A stretch of 64,000 nt of DNA. Origin: Pseudomonas subflava (GTDB lineage Bacteria; Pseudomonadota; Gammaproteobacteria; Pseudomonadales; Pseudomonadaceae). A program made the translations under genes and the position numbers. The notes below the pieces were generated by a model. It saw only the letters and a program-made list of their open reading frames with translations. It had not been told where the DNA came from and ran no database searches. Location of the stretch: the NCBI RefSeq assembly GCF_023823685.1, contig NZ_JAMXBF010000006.1, forward strand, positions 62,001-126,000. The letters are read 5' to 3'. Below, piece after piece: positions 9,003 through 18,264 of this stretch (the first letter of the stretch is position 1; every line of letters starts with the position of its first letter).

Positions 9003-9440
9003 TCAGGCCTGGCTGACGTACATGGTGATCTCGGCGCGGAACACCGGCTCGCCGTCGACGTAGGCCACCACCGGCACCTTGACGTCGCCGGTCTGGTTCC
9101 AGTCGATGGCGCTGCCGTCGGCCACGGCGCGTACGTCGCCCTTGGCCTTGGCCAGGTACTCCACGGTCATGCCGCGGGGAATCCAGCGGCAGCCGGCCGG
9201 GATCGAGGCGTCGGTCATGGTGCCGGCGGCCAGCTCGGCGGCATTGCATAGGGCGATGGCGTGCACCGTGCCGAGGTGGTTGAGCACCTCGCGACGCTTG
9301 GGGAAGGTCACCTCGGCATAGCCCGGGCGCAGCTCGACGAACTGCGGGGCGATGCTGGCGAAGTAGGGGGCGACCTGGCCGATCATGGTGCTGAACTGGG
9401 CGGGGCCGACCTGCTGGTACATCTGCATCATCTGACTCAT
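9003..9440 (-). CDS. Hotdog-fold protein, DUF4442
   Basis: 145 aa. The segment around VLNHLGTVHAIALCNAAELAAG is the central hotdog helix of the DUF4442/PaaI-like thioesterase group, and MTVEYLAKAKGDVRA is the following strand pair. A role in acyl-CoA thioester hydrolysis is plausible but the substrate is unknown. The gene is divergent from the TetR regulator at 9655, and two palindromes at 9498-9525 lie about 60 bp upstream of its start, so it is a likely target of that regulator. Confidence 0.85.
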   Translation of the reverse strand: MSQMMQMYQQVGPAQFSTMIGQVAPYFASIAPQFVELRPGYAEVTFPKRREVLNHLGTVHAIALCNAAELAAGTMTDASIPAGCRWIPRGMTVEYLAKAKGDVRAVADGSAIDWNQTGDVKVPVVAYVDGEPVFRAEITMYVSQA

Positions 9441-9497
9441 GGGGTGCTCCTGAACTGAGATTGAAGAGAAGCGCGCGCCGAGGCAGTATACGGATAC

Positions 9498-9525
9498 TAG
9501 AAAACAATTCTAGAAAATTATTCTA
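9498..9525. promoter_or_regulatory. Probable TetR operator: two overlapping TAGAA-N5-TTCTA palindromes
   Basis: Two perfect palindromes, 9498-9512 and 9511-9525, share their TA, with centres 13 bp apart. They lie in an AT-rich patch in the divergent region between the hotdog gene and tetR. The paired arrangement resembles operators that bind two TetR dimers. Assignment to the adjacent TetR protein is inference. Confidence 0.65.
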
Positions 9526-9654
9526 ATTTGCTGAGTCTGTTGATGATCAGAAGCTAGCCAAGCGAGAGAAGGTGATGGACGAGCATATGAGCCCCCCTCC
9601 AATGCCGCTTGGCCGGCGCCTAGCAGACTTTGTAGAGATTCTTAAGGAGGCCTG

Positions 9655-10236
9655 ATGGCCCGCCGTTCCCGCAAGGACGAAATCCTCCAGGCCGCCCTGG
9701 CCTGCTTCACCGAATACGGAGTGGACGCGACCACCATCGAGATGATCCGCGACCGCTCCGGCGCCAGCATCGGCAGCCTGTACCATCACTTCGGCAACAA
9801 GGAGCGCATCATCGGCGCCCTGTACCTGGCCGGCACCTCCGAATACGCGGCGTTGCTGGACCAGGGATTCGCCAGCGCCGACAGCGCTGAGGCCTGTGTG
9901 CGGCTGCTGGTCACCAGCTACATCGACTGGGTGGTGGCCAATCCGGACTGGGCGCGCTTCGTTCTGCACAGCCGCGGCCGGGTGGAGGCGGGGGAACGGG
10001 GGGACGAGTTGCGCGAGGCTAACCGGGTGCATTTCCAGCGCATTCTCGAGGCCCTGTCCGGGTATCGCGAAGAGGGCGTGTTCAAGGCGATGCCGGCGGA
10101 CTGTTTCGCGTCGGTGGTCATCGGCCCGACCCACGACTTCGCCCGTAACTGGCTGGCGGGACGCACCCAGACGCAGTTGGCCGATTGCCGCGAACTGCTC
10201 GCCAGCGTGGCCTGGGAGTCAGTACGGGCCCAGTAA
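9655..10236 (+). CDS. TetR/AcrR family transcriptional regulator
   Basis: 193 aa. The N-terminal helix-turn-helix (about 8-50) carries the family pattern from ILQAALACF to IGSLYHHFGNKERII. The C-terminal ligand domain is variable and includes DWARFVLHSRGRVEAGE, also seen in Pseudomonas regulators near fatty-acid genes. A near-consensus AAGGAGG ends 4 bases before the ATG. It is divergent from the DUF4442 hotdog gene, which with the intervening palindromes suggests repression of that gene and of itself. The ligand is unknown, possibly an acyl-CoA. Confidence 0.93.
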   Translation: MARRSRKDEILQAALACFTEYGVDATTIEMIRDRSGASIGSLYHHFGNKERIIGALYLAGTSEYAALLDQGFASADSAEACVRLLVTSYIDWVVANPDWARFVLHSRGRVEAGERGDELREANRVHFQRILEALSGYREEGVFKAMPADCFASVVIGPTHDFARNWLAGRTQTQLADCRELLASVAWESVRAQ

Positions 10237-10267
10237 TGAGCCCTACAAGAGTTCTGCGAGCTGTTTA

Positions 10268-10326
10268 GTAGCCCGGATGCAATCCGGGAAGCAGGCGACT
10301 CCGCTCCCGGATTGCATCCGGGCTAC
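10268..10326. repeat. Compact REP doublet (GTAG-headed perfect palindrome)
   Basis: 22-bp perfect inverted repeats (10268-10289 and 10305-10326) with a 15-nt centre. Each half reads GTAG and then its own hairpin CCCGGAT-GCA-ATCCGGG, which is the REP design (conserved tetranucleotide plus hairpin). It sits between the convergent tetR and DUF934 genes, just before a terminator. Confidence 0.88.
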
Positions 10327-10344
10327 AGCTTGGGCTCTGAAACG

Positions 10345-10371
10345 AAAAAGCCCCGCGATGCGGGGCTTTTT
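10345..10371. terminator. Bidirectional Rho-independent terminator
   Basis: 12-bp stem with five A, GCCCCGC/GCGGGGC, a GAT loop, and five T. It lies between the convergent tetR (ends 10236) and DUF934 (ends 10386) genes and probably serves the cysI operon. Confidence 0.92.
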
Positions 10372-10385
10372 GCTTGCGGCGGCGA

Positions 10386-10866
10386 TCAGGCGCGGCGGCG
10401 GAACAGCGGCAGCGGCTGGTCGGTGGAGGCCTGATAAACCTCGCCGAACTCCTCGAAGGCCTTCAGCGCGTCGACCGGGTCCTTGTCCGCACGCAGGGCG
10501 AAGGCATCGAAGCCCACGCGCTGGTAGGAGAACAGCTGGTCGCGCAGCACATCGCCGATGGCGCGCAATTCGCCCTTGTAGCCATAGCGGTTGCGCAGCA
10601 GGTAGGCGCTGGAGCAGTGGCGGCCGTCGGTGAAGGCGGGGAAGTTGAGGGCAACCACCTGGAAATGCTCCAGCTGATCGGCGATCTCCTCGACCTCTTC
10701 GCCGGCATCCAGCCACACGCCGAGGCCGCCGTCGCGGGCCTTGAGCGCATGAGCGTGCTCGCGCCACAGCGCCAGAGGCACGATCAGGTCGTCGCAGTTG
10801 CTGATGCTGTCGAGGGTGGCGTCGGCCGGCAGCAGGTGCCAGGTCTCGTCCAGTACCTGGCCGTTC

Positions 10867-10883
<17 letters not shown>
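10386..10883 (-). CDS. DUF934 protein, sulfite reductase partner
   Basis: 165 aa. DUF934 signatures are visible: IVPLALWREHA, GVWLDAGEEVEE, and a conserved central region of form FPAFTDGRHCSSAYLLRNR. DUF934 proteins are encoded with single-polypeptide sulfite reductases in Pseudomonas and many proteobacteria; a role in electron supply or maturation is suspected but not shown. I start at the ATG at 10883, which overlaps the end of cysI by 17 bp, so translation is likely coupled. A longer in-frame extension lies wholly within cysI and is rejected. Confidence 0.9.
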
Positions 10884-12525
<1,642 letters not shown>

Positions 12526-12753
12526 AGGTGTCCTGTGGAGGTCAGGCTACTGCTTCATCAGGCAGTGATGGCTTTTGCGCGCGCACGGTTAAAACGCGCT
12601 TTTATCAGGGCTGGGGAAAGATACCAGCTGACAAATATGCGAAAAAGTGAAGTTTCCATATAAGTACATAGCTAAAGTAGATAAGCGAAGCGCCTTGAGC
12701 GCGGCCGGAGCCTGGTCTTAACTCAGGGAAACCACAACAACAACGAGGCCGCC

Positions 12754-12864
12754 ATGACCGACTCCACCTCCCATGACAAGGACAGCGCCATCGACGCTTG
12801 GGCCATCTTCATACTGATCGCAATCGTGGTGAGCACGGCGGTGTTCTGGGTCAGCCAGCAGTAG
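12754..12864 (+). CDS. Small single-pass membrane protein
   Basis: 36 aa, MTDSTSHDKDSAIDAWAIFI at the start, then a hydrophobic helix (about residues 15-33) ending in WVSQQ. GAGG lies 6 bases before the ATG. It is divergent from cysI with about 228 bp between starts. The soluble N-terminus is acidic and the helix is continuous, as in genuine small membrane proteins. No function known; it is below the size usually annotated. Confidence 0.6.
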   Translation: MTDSTSHDKDSAIDAWAIFILIAIVVSTAVFWVSQQ

Positions 12865-12995
12865 GCTGACGCCGCCATGCGAGGGCCAGCGACGGATCAC
12901 CGGCGCTGGCCCTTTCGTTTGTGCGCCCAAAGGCGCGAACGCGGCGGCGACTTGTATACTGCGCGCCGCGATTCGCCTGAGCCTGGATCACGATC

Positions 12996-14045
12996 TTGTT
13001 CCCGCGCCTTCTACTGCTCTGCCTGAGTCTCTTCTGCCTGCCGGCGCAGGCCGCTTCGGTGGTCTTCCTCAACCCCGGCTATTCCAACGAGCGCTTCTGG
13101 CTCGACTACAGCCGCTACATGCATGACGCCGCCGGCGACCTCGGCCTGCAGTTGGAAGTGCTGTACGGCGAGCGCGATGCCGATACCCTCCTGCGCAACG
13201 CACACGCCGTGCTGCGGCGCCCGCAACGCCCCGACTACCTGCTGTTCGCCAACGAGCAGTACCTCGGCCCGGAAATCCTGCGCCTGATGGCGGACAGCGG
13301 CATACGCCTGTTTTCCCTGCACAGCACGCTCACGGCCGAACAGCAGCAACTGATCGGCGGCACGCGGGAGCGATATCCCAACTGGATCGGCAGCCTGGTG
13401 GCCAATGACGAGGAGGCCGGCTACCTGATGGCCAGATCGTTGCTGCACGGGGCGCCGGGCGGCAGCGAGCTGGTCGCGTTCTCCGGCGTGAAGAACACGC
13501 CGTCGGCCAGCCTGCGCGAGGCCGGCCTGCATCGCGCCCTGGCCGAGCATCCCCAGGTGCGCTTGCGCCAGCTGCTATACGGCGAATGGCGCAAGCAGCG
13601 TGCCTATGAGCAGGCGAGGGCGCTGCTGCCGCGCTATCCCGCCGTGCAGATGGTCTGGTCGGCGAACGACGAAATGGCCTTCGGCGCCATGCAGGCGGCG
13701 AGCGAGTTGGGCCGTCAGCTGCGCTACACGGCGCTGAATAACTCTGAGGAGGCCCTGCGGGCGCGCGCCGAGGGTCGCCTGGCGGTACTGGCGACGGGGC
13801 ACTTCTTGCTCGGCGGTTGCGCCCTGGTGATGCTGCACGATCATGCCGCCGGGCTGGATTTCGCCGAGCGCGGCGGCAAGGACCAGAGGGTTCGTCCGCT
13901 GCGGCTGATCGATGCGAGGGAGTCGAAGAGGCTGCTGCAACGGCTCCGGCGTCCGGACGTGGGCCTGGATTTCGCCGAGTTCAGCGCCACCCGCAACCCG
14001 GCAATGAAGGCCTACACCTGCTCCATCGACCCACTGCTGCGCTAG
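12996..14045 (+). CDS. Periplasmic sugar-binding-like protein (LacI/RbsB type), orphan
   Basis: 349 aa starting at TTG. Signal peptide about residues 1-19 (LLLLCLSLFCLPAQA) followed by a type I periplasmic-binding fold: FLNPGYSNERFW, YLLFANEQYLGPEILRL, and VWSANDEMAFGAMQAASELG, a typical hinge/ligand segment. No ABC ATPase or permease is adjacent, so it may feed a signalling protein elsewhere or act as a sensor. No strong Shine-Dalgarno is visible, so the start is moderately certain. It is convergent with the DUF2970 gene. Confidence 0.82.
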   Translation: MFPRLLLLCLSLFCLPAQAASVVFLNPGYSNERFWLDYSRYMHDAAGDLGLQLEVLYGERDADTLLRNAHAVLRRPQRPDYLLFANEQYLGPEILRLMADSGIRLFSLHSTLTAEQQQLIGGTRERYPNWIGSLVANDEEAGYLMARSLLHGAPGGSELVAFSGVKNTPSASLREAGLHRALAEHPQVRLRQLLYGEWRKQRAYEQARALLPRYPAVQMVWSANDEMAFGAMQAASELGRQLRYTALNNSEEALRARAEGRLAVLATGHFLLGGCALVMLHDHAAGLDFAERGGKDQRVRPLRLIDARESKRLLQRLRRPDVGLDFAEFSATRNPAMKAYTCSIDPLLR

Positions 14046-14064
14046 CGGGCGCGGCAGCCGCGGG

Positions 14065-14283
14065 CTAGACGCCGGCCAGGTGCAGCACCAGCCGCACCAG
14101 CGCGAACAGCACCACCACGAACACCGAGGTGAACAGCACGCCGAGCAGGATGAAATGGCTCGGCTTGCCGCGGCTGAAGTCGCGCGTGCGGTTCTTGCCG
14201 CTCTGCACGCCGAAGGCGGCAGCCAGCACGCTCTGCAGCATCTCGCGAAAGGTCAGCGGCTTGTCGTCGTCCTGCTGTTCCAT
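14065..14283 (-). CDS. DUF2970 small membrane protein
   Basis: 72 aa. FREMLQSVLAAAFGVQSGKN and one C-terminal transmembrane helix (about 47-68) are the DUF2970 pattern. The N-terminus is acidic and cytoplasmic. It lies 51 bp downstream of the lipase foldase gene in the same direction and may be read through from it. No biochemical role is known. Confidence 0.85.
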   Translation of the reverse strand: MEQQDDDKPLTFREMLQSVLAAAFGVQSGKNRTRDFSRGKPSHFILLGVLFTSVFVVVLFALVRLVLHLAGV

Positions 14284-14334
14284 CGTTGCTTCTCCGCCCG
14301 GGTCTGCCTACAGGGTAGACCAGCCTTCGCGGCG

Positions 14335-15360
14335 CTAGAGTTCGGCGTCCAGGGCCTGCACGCGCAGGCGCTCGCGTTCGTCGAAGCGGCTGGCCTGCAG
14401 GTCGGCGATGGCGGCCTGCAATTGGCTGTTGTCGAGCCCGGAGTCGCGCAGGCGGTTGCGCTCGGCGGCGTAGTCGGCGAGGCGCTGTTGCCAGGCGGCC
14501 TGCTGGCGATCCAGCTCGGCCAGGGCATCGGCGGCCTCGCTGCCCAGGGACTGCTCGCGCACCTGGCGGATCTCCTCGGCGCTGGCGCCTTGTGCCTGCA
14601 GGGCCTGGGTGGTGGCGTACAGGTCGCCGTAGCGGCTGCTCTCGGCGCGGGCCGCGCGTACGTCCTCGGGCAGCTGCAGCTCCAGCTCGGCCAGCGCCAG
14701 ATCGCGTTGTTCGTCGCTCAGGCCGTCCTGCCGGCTCAGCGCCAGGCGCTGCACCCGGTATTCGTCCTCGGCGTTCTCGCGGGCGAAGAACAGCGCGTAT
14801 TCCTCGGCGCTGAAATAGCGCTGGCGCACCGCGTTGAGCGCGTCCAGGCGCTGGCGCAGGGCGACGGCGTCCAGACCGGCGCCGGCCTCGGGCAGCTCCT
14901 GTAGGGCGATACGGTAGTCCACGTAGCGGCGCAGCAGGTCGCGGGCCTGGTCCAGTGCCGGCTCGCGCAGCTGGGCGGCCAGGTCGCGGTGAATACGCGT
15001 CAGGACCTTGTCCAGACCTTCCTCTTCGCGACCGGCGAGATAGAAGTCGAACAGGTGCAGCAGGTCCGCCTGCAGGATCAGCTTGCCCCACTCATCCATG
15101 CGCAAGGCCACGCCGTGACGGGCGCCTTGCAGCGACGGCGGCAGCGAGCCGGGATCGGCCAGGCGGACGGTCGGCGTCTCGCGCAGGTCGCGGTTGAGGG
15201 TGCTGGCCTGGCGGCTGCGTGCATCTTCAGCCCGTTCGCTGGCGCTGGACGTGGATGAGTGGGATGCAGCGGGCGCTGGTTCGGGGCGATAGAGCGCCAG
15301 GGTGCCTCCGACGGCGACCGCCCCCAGGGCCAGGGCGGCCAGGATGATTCTGCCGGACAT
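14335..15360 (-). CDS. lifO: Lipase-specific foldase (lipase chaperone)
   Basis: 341 aa. Lif proteins are anchored in the inner membrane and fold family I lipases in the periplasm before type II secretion. A membrane anchor (about 5-23) is followed by an Ala/Pro/Ser linker and a long helical domain with RMDEWGKLILQADLLHLFDFYL and many EER/DQ-rich helices. A GAGGAG site supports the ATG at 15360 rather than the upstream in-frame start. It follows lipA by 53 bp, a gap that holds a 14-bp hairpin. Length is normal for the family. Confidence 0.93.
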   Translation of the reverse strand: MSGRIILAALALGAVAVGGTLALYRPEPAPAASHSSTSSASERAEDARSRQASTLNRDLRETPTVRLADPGSLPPSLQGARHGVALRMDEWGKLILQADLLHLFDFYLAGREEEGLDKVLTRIHRDLAAQLREPALDQARDLLRRYVDYRIALQELPEAGAGLDAVALRQRLDALNAVRQRYFSAEEYALFFARENAEDEYRVQRLALSRQDGLSDEQRDLALAELELQLPEDVRAARAESSRYGDLYATTQALQAQGASAEEIRQVREQSLGSEAADALAELDRQQAAWQQRLADYAAERNRLRDSGLDNSQLQAAIADLQASRFDERERLRVQALDAEL

Positions 15361-15373
15361 CGAATTCTCCTCG

Positions 15374-15410
15374 CGGCGGGCATGGCGCGGGAGGGTCGCC
15401 ATGCCCGCCG
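15374..15410 (-). promoter_or_regulatory. Intercistronic hairpin between lipA and lif
   Basis: Perfect 14-bp inverted repeat (15374-15387 with 15397-15410) and a 9-nt loop, filling most of the 53-bp gap between the lipase stop and the foldase ribosome site. No U tract follows, so it is more likely an mRNA stability or attenuation element than a terminator. Confidence 0.75.
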
Positions 15411-15413
15411 GTA

Positions 15414-16352
15414 TCACAGGCCGAGGTTTTTCAGGCGATTGGCCTGACTCTGGAACAGCGTCTTGGGGTTGGTCTCGAACAGCGACACCAGCCCCAGGAC
15501 CTGGTTGGTCACATCCAGATGGTTCATGGTGTAGTTGTCCTTGAGGACCTTGCCGAAGTGGCTGGAGCAGCGCCCGGTGACGCCGTCGTTGGCCTCGCCG
15601 AAGGCCAGCGAGGTGACGGTGAACAGCGGGTCGGAGATGTCCAGCACGTTGGTCAGCGGCGCGGTGCCGCTCATGGAGTACAGACGGATGCTGTTGCCGT
15701 TCAGGCTGACGGTCTCGGGGCCCTCACCGCAGCTGCTGGTGGGAATGCCGACCGGGTAGCGCTGGTTGTTGGCGGCGGCCCCGTTCTTGTTGAACTCGGC
15801 GAGCATGGCGCGCACGTCCGAAGCGCTCTTGCGGTTGTTCGACAGCAGGTTGACCAGATTGCCCACGGCATTGGCGAACACATCGAAGGCCACGCCGCGC
15901 AGGCTGCCGGCCGGCGCCACGCCGGTGACGATATCGGCCATCGGCGAGCCCTTGTGCGGCGAGTTCAGGGTGGTCACCGAGGCCACCAGATCGGGGCGGG
16001 TATTGAGCACGTAGCGGGCGGTGAGGCCGCCCTGGCTGTGGCCGATCAGGTTGAATTTCTTCACGCTGCCGCCCGAGGCGGCGCGGATCTGCTCCAGCTG
16101 GGCGATCAGCGATTCACCGCGCTTGGCCGAACTGTCGAAGGCATTGATCTTCGGCACGTGAACCTTGGCACCCTGGCTCTGCAGGGCGCTGGGGATCTGG
16201 TACCAGTAGTCGATGCCGGCGATGGTGTCGAAGGCGAAGATGCCGGGGACGAGGACGATGGGGTTCTTGGTCTGCGACTGGGTGTTGGCCAGGGCAGGGA
16301 GGGACGCGCAGAGGCCGAGGGCGGCCAGCGCCGGGACGAGCAGTTTCTTCAT
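15414..16352 (-). CDS. lipA: Secreted triacylglycerol lipase (family I.1)
   Basis: 312 aa including a signal peptide (about 1-22, cut near ALA-N). Lipase box GHSQG at 104-108 with Ser106; Asp256 and His278 complete the triad; Cys208 and Cys262 match the single disulfide of Pseudomonas family I.1 lipases. It hydrolyses long-chain triglycerides outside the cell after foldase-assisted folding and type II secretion. An in-frame extension of 15 residues is rejected because MKKLL begins a standard signal peptide. The 227-bp divergent region to the AraC gene contains its promoter; I could not find a convincing sigma-54 site. Confidence 0.96.
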   Translation of the reverse strand: MKKLLVPALAALGLCASLPALANTQSQTKNPIVLVPGIFAFDTIAGIDYWYQIPSALQSQGAKVHVPKINAFDSSAKRGESLIAQLEQIRAASGGSVKKFNLIGHSQGGLTARYVLNTRPDLVASVTTLNSPHKGSPMADIVTGVAPAGSLRGVAFDVFANAVGNLVNLLSNNRKSASDVRAMLAEFNKNGAAANNQRYPVGIPTSSCGEGPETVSLNGNSIRLYSMSGTAPLTNVLDISDPLFTVTSLAFGEANDGVTGRCSSHFGKVLKDNYTMNHLDVTNQVLGLVSLFETNPKTLFQSQANRLKNLGL

Positions 16353-16579
16353 GGTGGGGTACCTGTGTGTTCGTTTTTTGTTGTTGTAGCTCCGCACACA
16401 GCAGCGGAGTGGCGGCCATCAAAGCACCCGGGTGCGGAGGCGGCTTGTAAGAACTGATGAAATCAACCCGGCGGCGCACAAATATTTGCGACGCGGTTGG
16501 CAGATGCACTTTCATCGGCGCCGGGCCTGTGCTAACCCTGCCGCCCACAAGAACAACAAGAACAGGGCGGGAAACGTCC

Positions 16580-17356
16580 ATGACCAGGCTCCCCTGCGAT
16601 GCCCCGGTGCTGCTGTACCTGTGGGACAAGCGCACCTTCTACCTGAGTGCCTTCGACGAGCCGCTGCGCCTGTCCCAGGCCGCCGCCATGCTGCTCGTCG
16701 CCCTCGACGGCGAGCTGTCGATCAATGCCTCGCTGACCTGCCGCAGCGCCCTGGTGCCGGCCGGGCTGGACCTGGTCGTCGACAGCCGCGGCTCGCGGGT
16801 GGCGATCATCTACCTGGACGTGTTTGGCGAGGATCACGCCCTGTTGCGGCCGCGCATGGGCGCCTGCCGTGGCGCGGTGCAAGTCGCGCTCGACGACGAG
16901 GCGGCGTGCATCGCCAGCCTCGACGACCTGCACCGGCGCATCGCCGCGCCGGCCGAGGCCTACGATGCGCTGGAGCGGCTGATAAACCCCCAGCAGCAGC
17001 GTCCGTCCGGGTTCGCCTGCGACCCGCGCATCGTGCGCGCGGTGACGCTGATCAAGGCCGACGTGGCGTGCAACCAGTCCATCGAATTTCTCGCCGAGCA
17101 GGTGGGCCTGTCGGTGCCGCGCCTGACCCAGCTGTTCCGCCAGAAGATCGGCATTCCCATCCGCCGCTACCGCCAGTGGCACCGGCTGTTCGTCACCAGC
17201 GTCGGCGTGGCGCGGGGGCTGAATCTCACCGATGCGGCGATGGCCGCCGGCTTCACCGACTCGGCGCACTTCAGCCACACCTTCCGCAGCATCATCGGCA
17301 TGAGCCCCTCGGCGGCGCTGGCCCAGCCGCGCGGCATTCGCCTGTTCGCCGGCTGA
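16580..17356 (+). CDS. AraC family transcriptional regulator
   Basis: 258 aa. The C-terminal double helix-turn-helix (about 155-250) contains IEFLAEQVGLSVPRLTQLFR and AAMAAGFTDSAHFSHTFRSI, both standard AraC elements. The N-terminal domain is short and cupin-like. It is divergent from lipA and followed within 43 bp by a second AraC-type gene. It could control either the lipase or the oxidase cluster; position alone does not decide. The ATG at 16580 is preferred over an upstream start in the shared promoter region. Confidence 0.9.
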   Translation: MTRLPCDAPVLLYLWDKRTFYLSAFDEPLRLSQAAAMLLVALDGELSINASLTCRSALVPAGLDLVVDSRGSRVAIIYLDVFGEDHALLRPRMGACRGAVQVALDDEAACIASLDDLHRRIAAPAEAYDALERLINPQQQRPSGFACDPRIVRAVTLIKADVACNQSIEFLAEQVGLSVPRLTQLFRQKIGIPIRRYRQWHRLFVTSVGVARGLNLTDAAMAAGFTDSAHFSHTFRSIIGMSPSAALAQPRGIRLFAG

Positions 17357-17399
17357 GGAATCGGGCAAGCTGCATGCTTCTGCACAGCCGATCCGCCCC

Positions 17400-18218
17400 A
17401 TGCACGACAGCGACTTTCCCGACGACGCCGCGCAGACCGAGCGCACCCGCGAGACCATCCTGCGCTACCACCTCAGCTGGCGCTGCCGGGACCTGGAAGC
17501 GGTGATGGCGCTGTTCCACCCGGACATCGAATACAACGACTTCTTCCAGCAACGCACCATGCACCTGGGCGAGCTGCGCGAATACGTCGAGGACAACCTG
17601 CCGCGGCGGCCGGGCGAGATGCTCGAGCACGTCGACCGCATCCGCATCGACGGCCACACAGCGTTCATCCAGTACCGCTTCGCCCTGCAGGGCAGCGAGG
17701 GGCTGGCGTCGTTCCGCACCGGCGAGTCGATCACCGTGCGCGACGGGCTGATCTGGCGGATCAACGAATACGCCACCCTGGTCCACGAGGCCCGCGCGAG
17801 CAAGGGCGCCAGCGCGCGTCCGGCCACCAGTCGCCTCGGGCTGTCCGCGTGGCAGCTGAGCATGCTGGCGCAGGACCTGCAGGACTACTTCCACAAGCAC
17901 AAGCCCTTCCTCGATGCGGAACTGGACCTGCAACAGGTCGCGGCCGCCACCGGCTACAGCCGCAACCAGATCTCCCATCTGCTCAACCAGGTGCTGGGGC
18001 AGAGCTTCTACCGCTACGTCAACCAGGCGCGCCTGCAGCACCTGCTCGACGGCCTGGAGGCGGGCGGCGATCCGCGGCGGGTCGACGAACTGGCCTTCGC
18101 CGCCGGCTTCAACTCGCTGTCGGCGTTCTACAAGTGCTTCCGCGAGCACATGGGCGTGACGCCCAAGGCCTACCTCAAGCAAATTTCCTCGCGGGCCCGC
18201 ACGCAAGACAAGCCCTGA
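17400..18218 (+). CDS. SnoaL-like domain fused to an AraC DNA-binding domain
   Basis: 272 aa. Residues about 15-125 form a SnoaL/NTF2-like domain (ILRYHLSWRCRDLEAVMALF, FRTGESITVRDGLIWRINEY). Residues about 155-262 form an AraC-type DNA-binding region (LDLQQVAAATGYSRNQISHL, ELAFAAGFNSLSAFYKCFRE). A cone-shaped SnoaL pocket as the sensor of an AraC regulator is an unusual pairing and probably binds a small hydrophobic or polyamine-derived ligand. It is 46 bp upstream of the FAD oxidase and likely controls it; this is inference from position. Confidence 0.86.
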   Translation: MHDSDFPDDAAQTERTRETILRYHLSWRCRDLEAVMALFHPDIEYNDFFQQRTMHLGELREYVEDNLPRRPGEMLEHVDRIRIDGHTAFIQYRFALQGSEGLASFRTGESITVRDGLIWRINEYATLVHEARASKGASARPATSRLGLSAWQLSMLAQDLQDYFHKHKPFLDAELDLQQVAAATGYSRNQISHLLNQVLGQSFYRYVNQARLQHLLDGLEAGGDPRRVDELAFAAGFNSLSAFYKCFREHMGVTPKAYLKQISSRARTQDKP

Positions 18219-18264
18219 GCCGCCTGACTAGTCTGCGCCCATCGACTGATTGGCGGAGACCCCG

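Noticed and set aside
16470..16510. Operator palindrome CAAATATTTG in the lipA/araC divergent region
   Set aside because: A 10-bp AT-rich palindrome can be chance, and AraC proteins normally use direct repeats; kept only as a remark.
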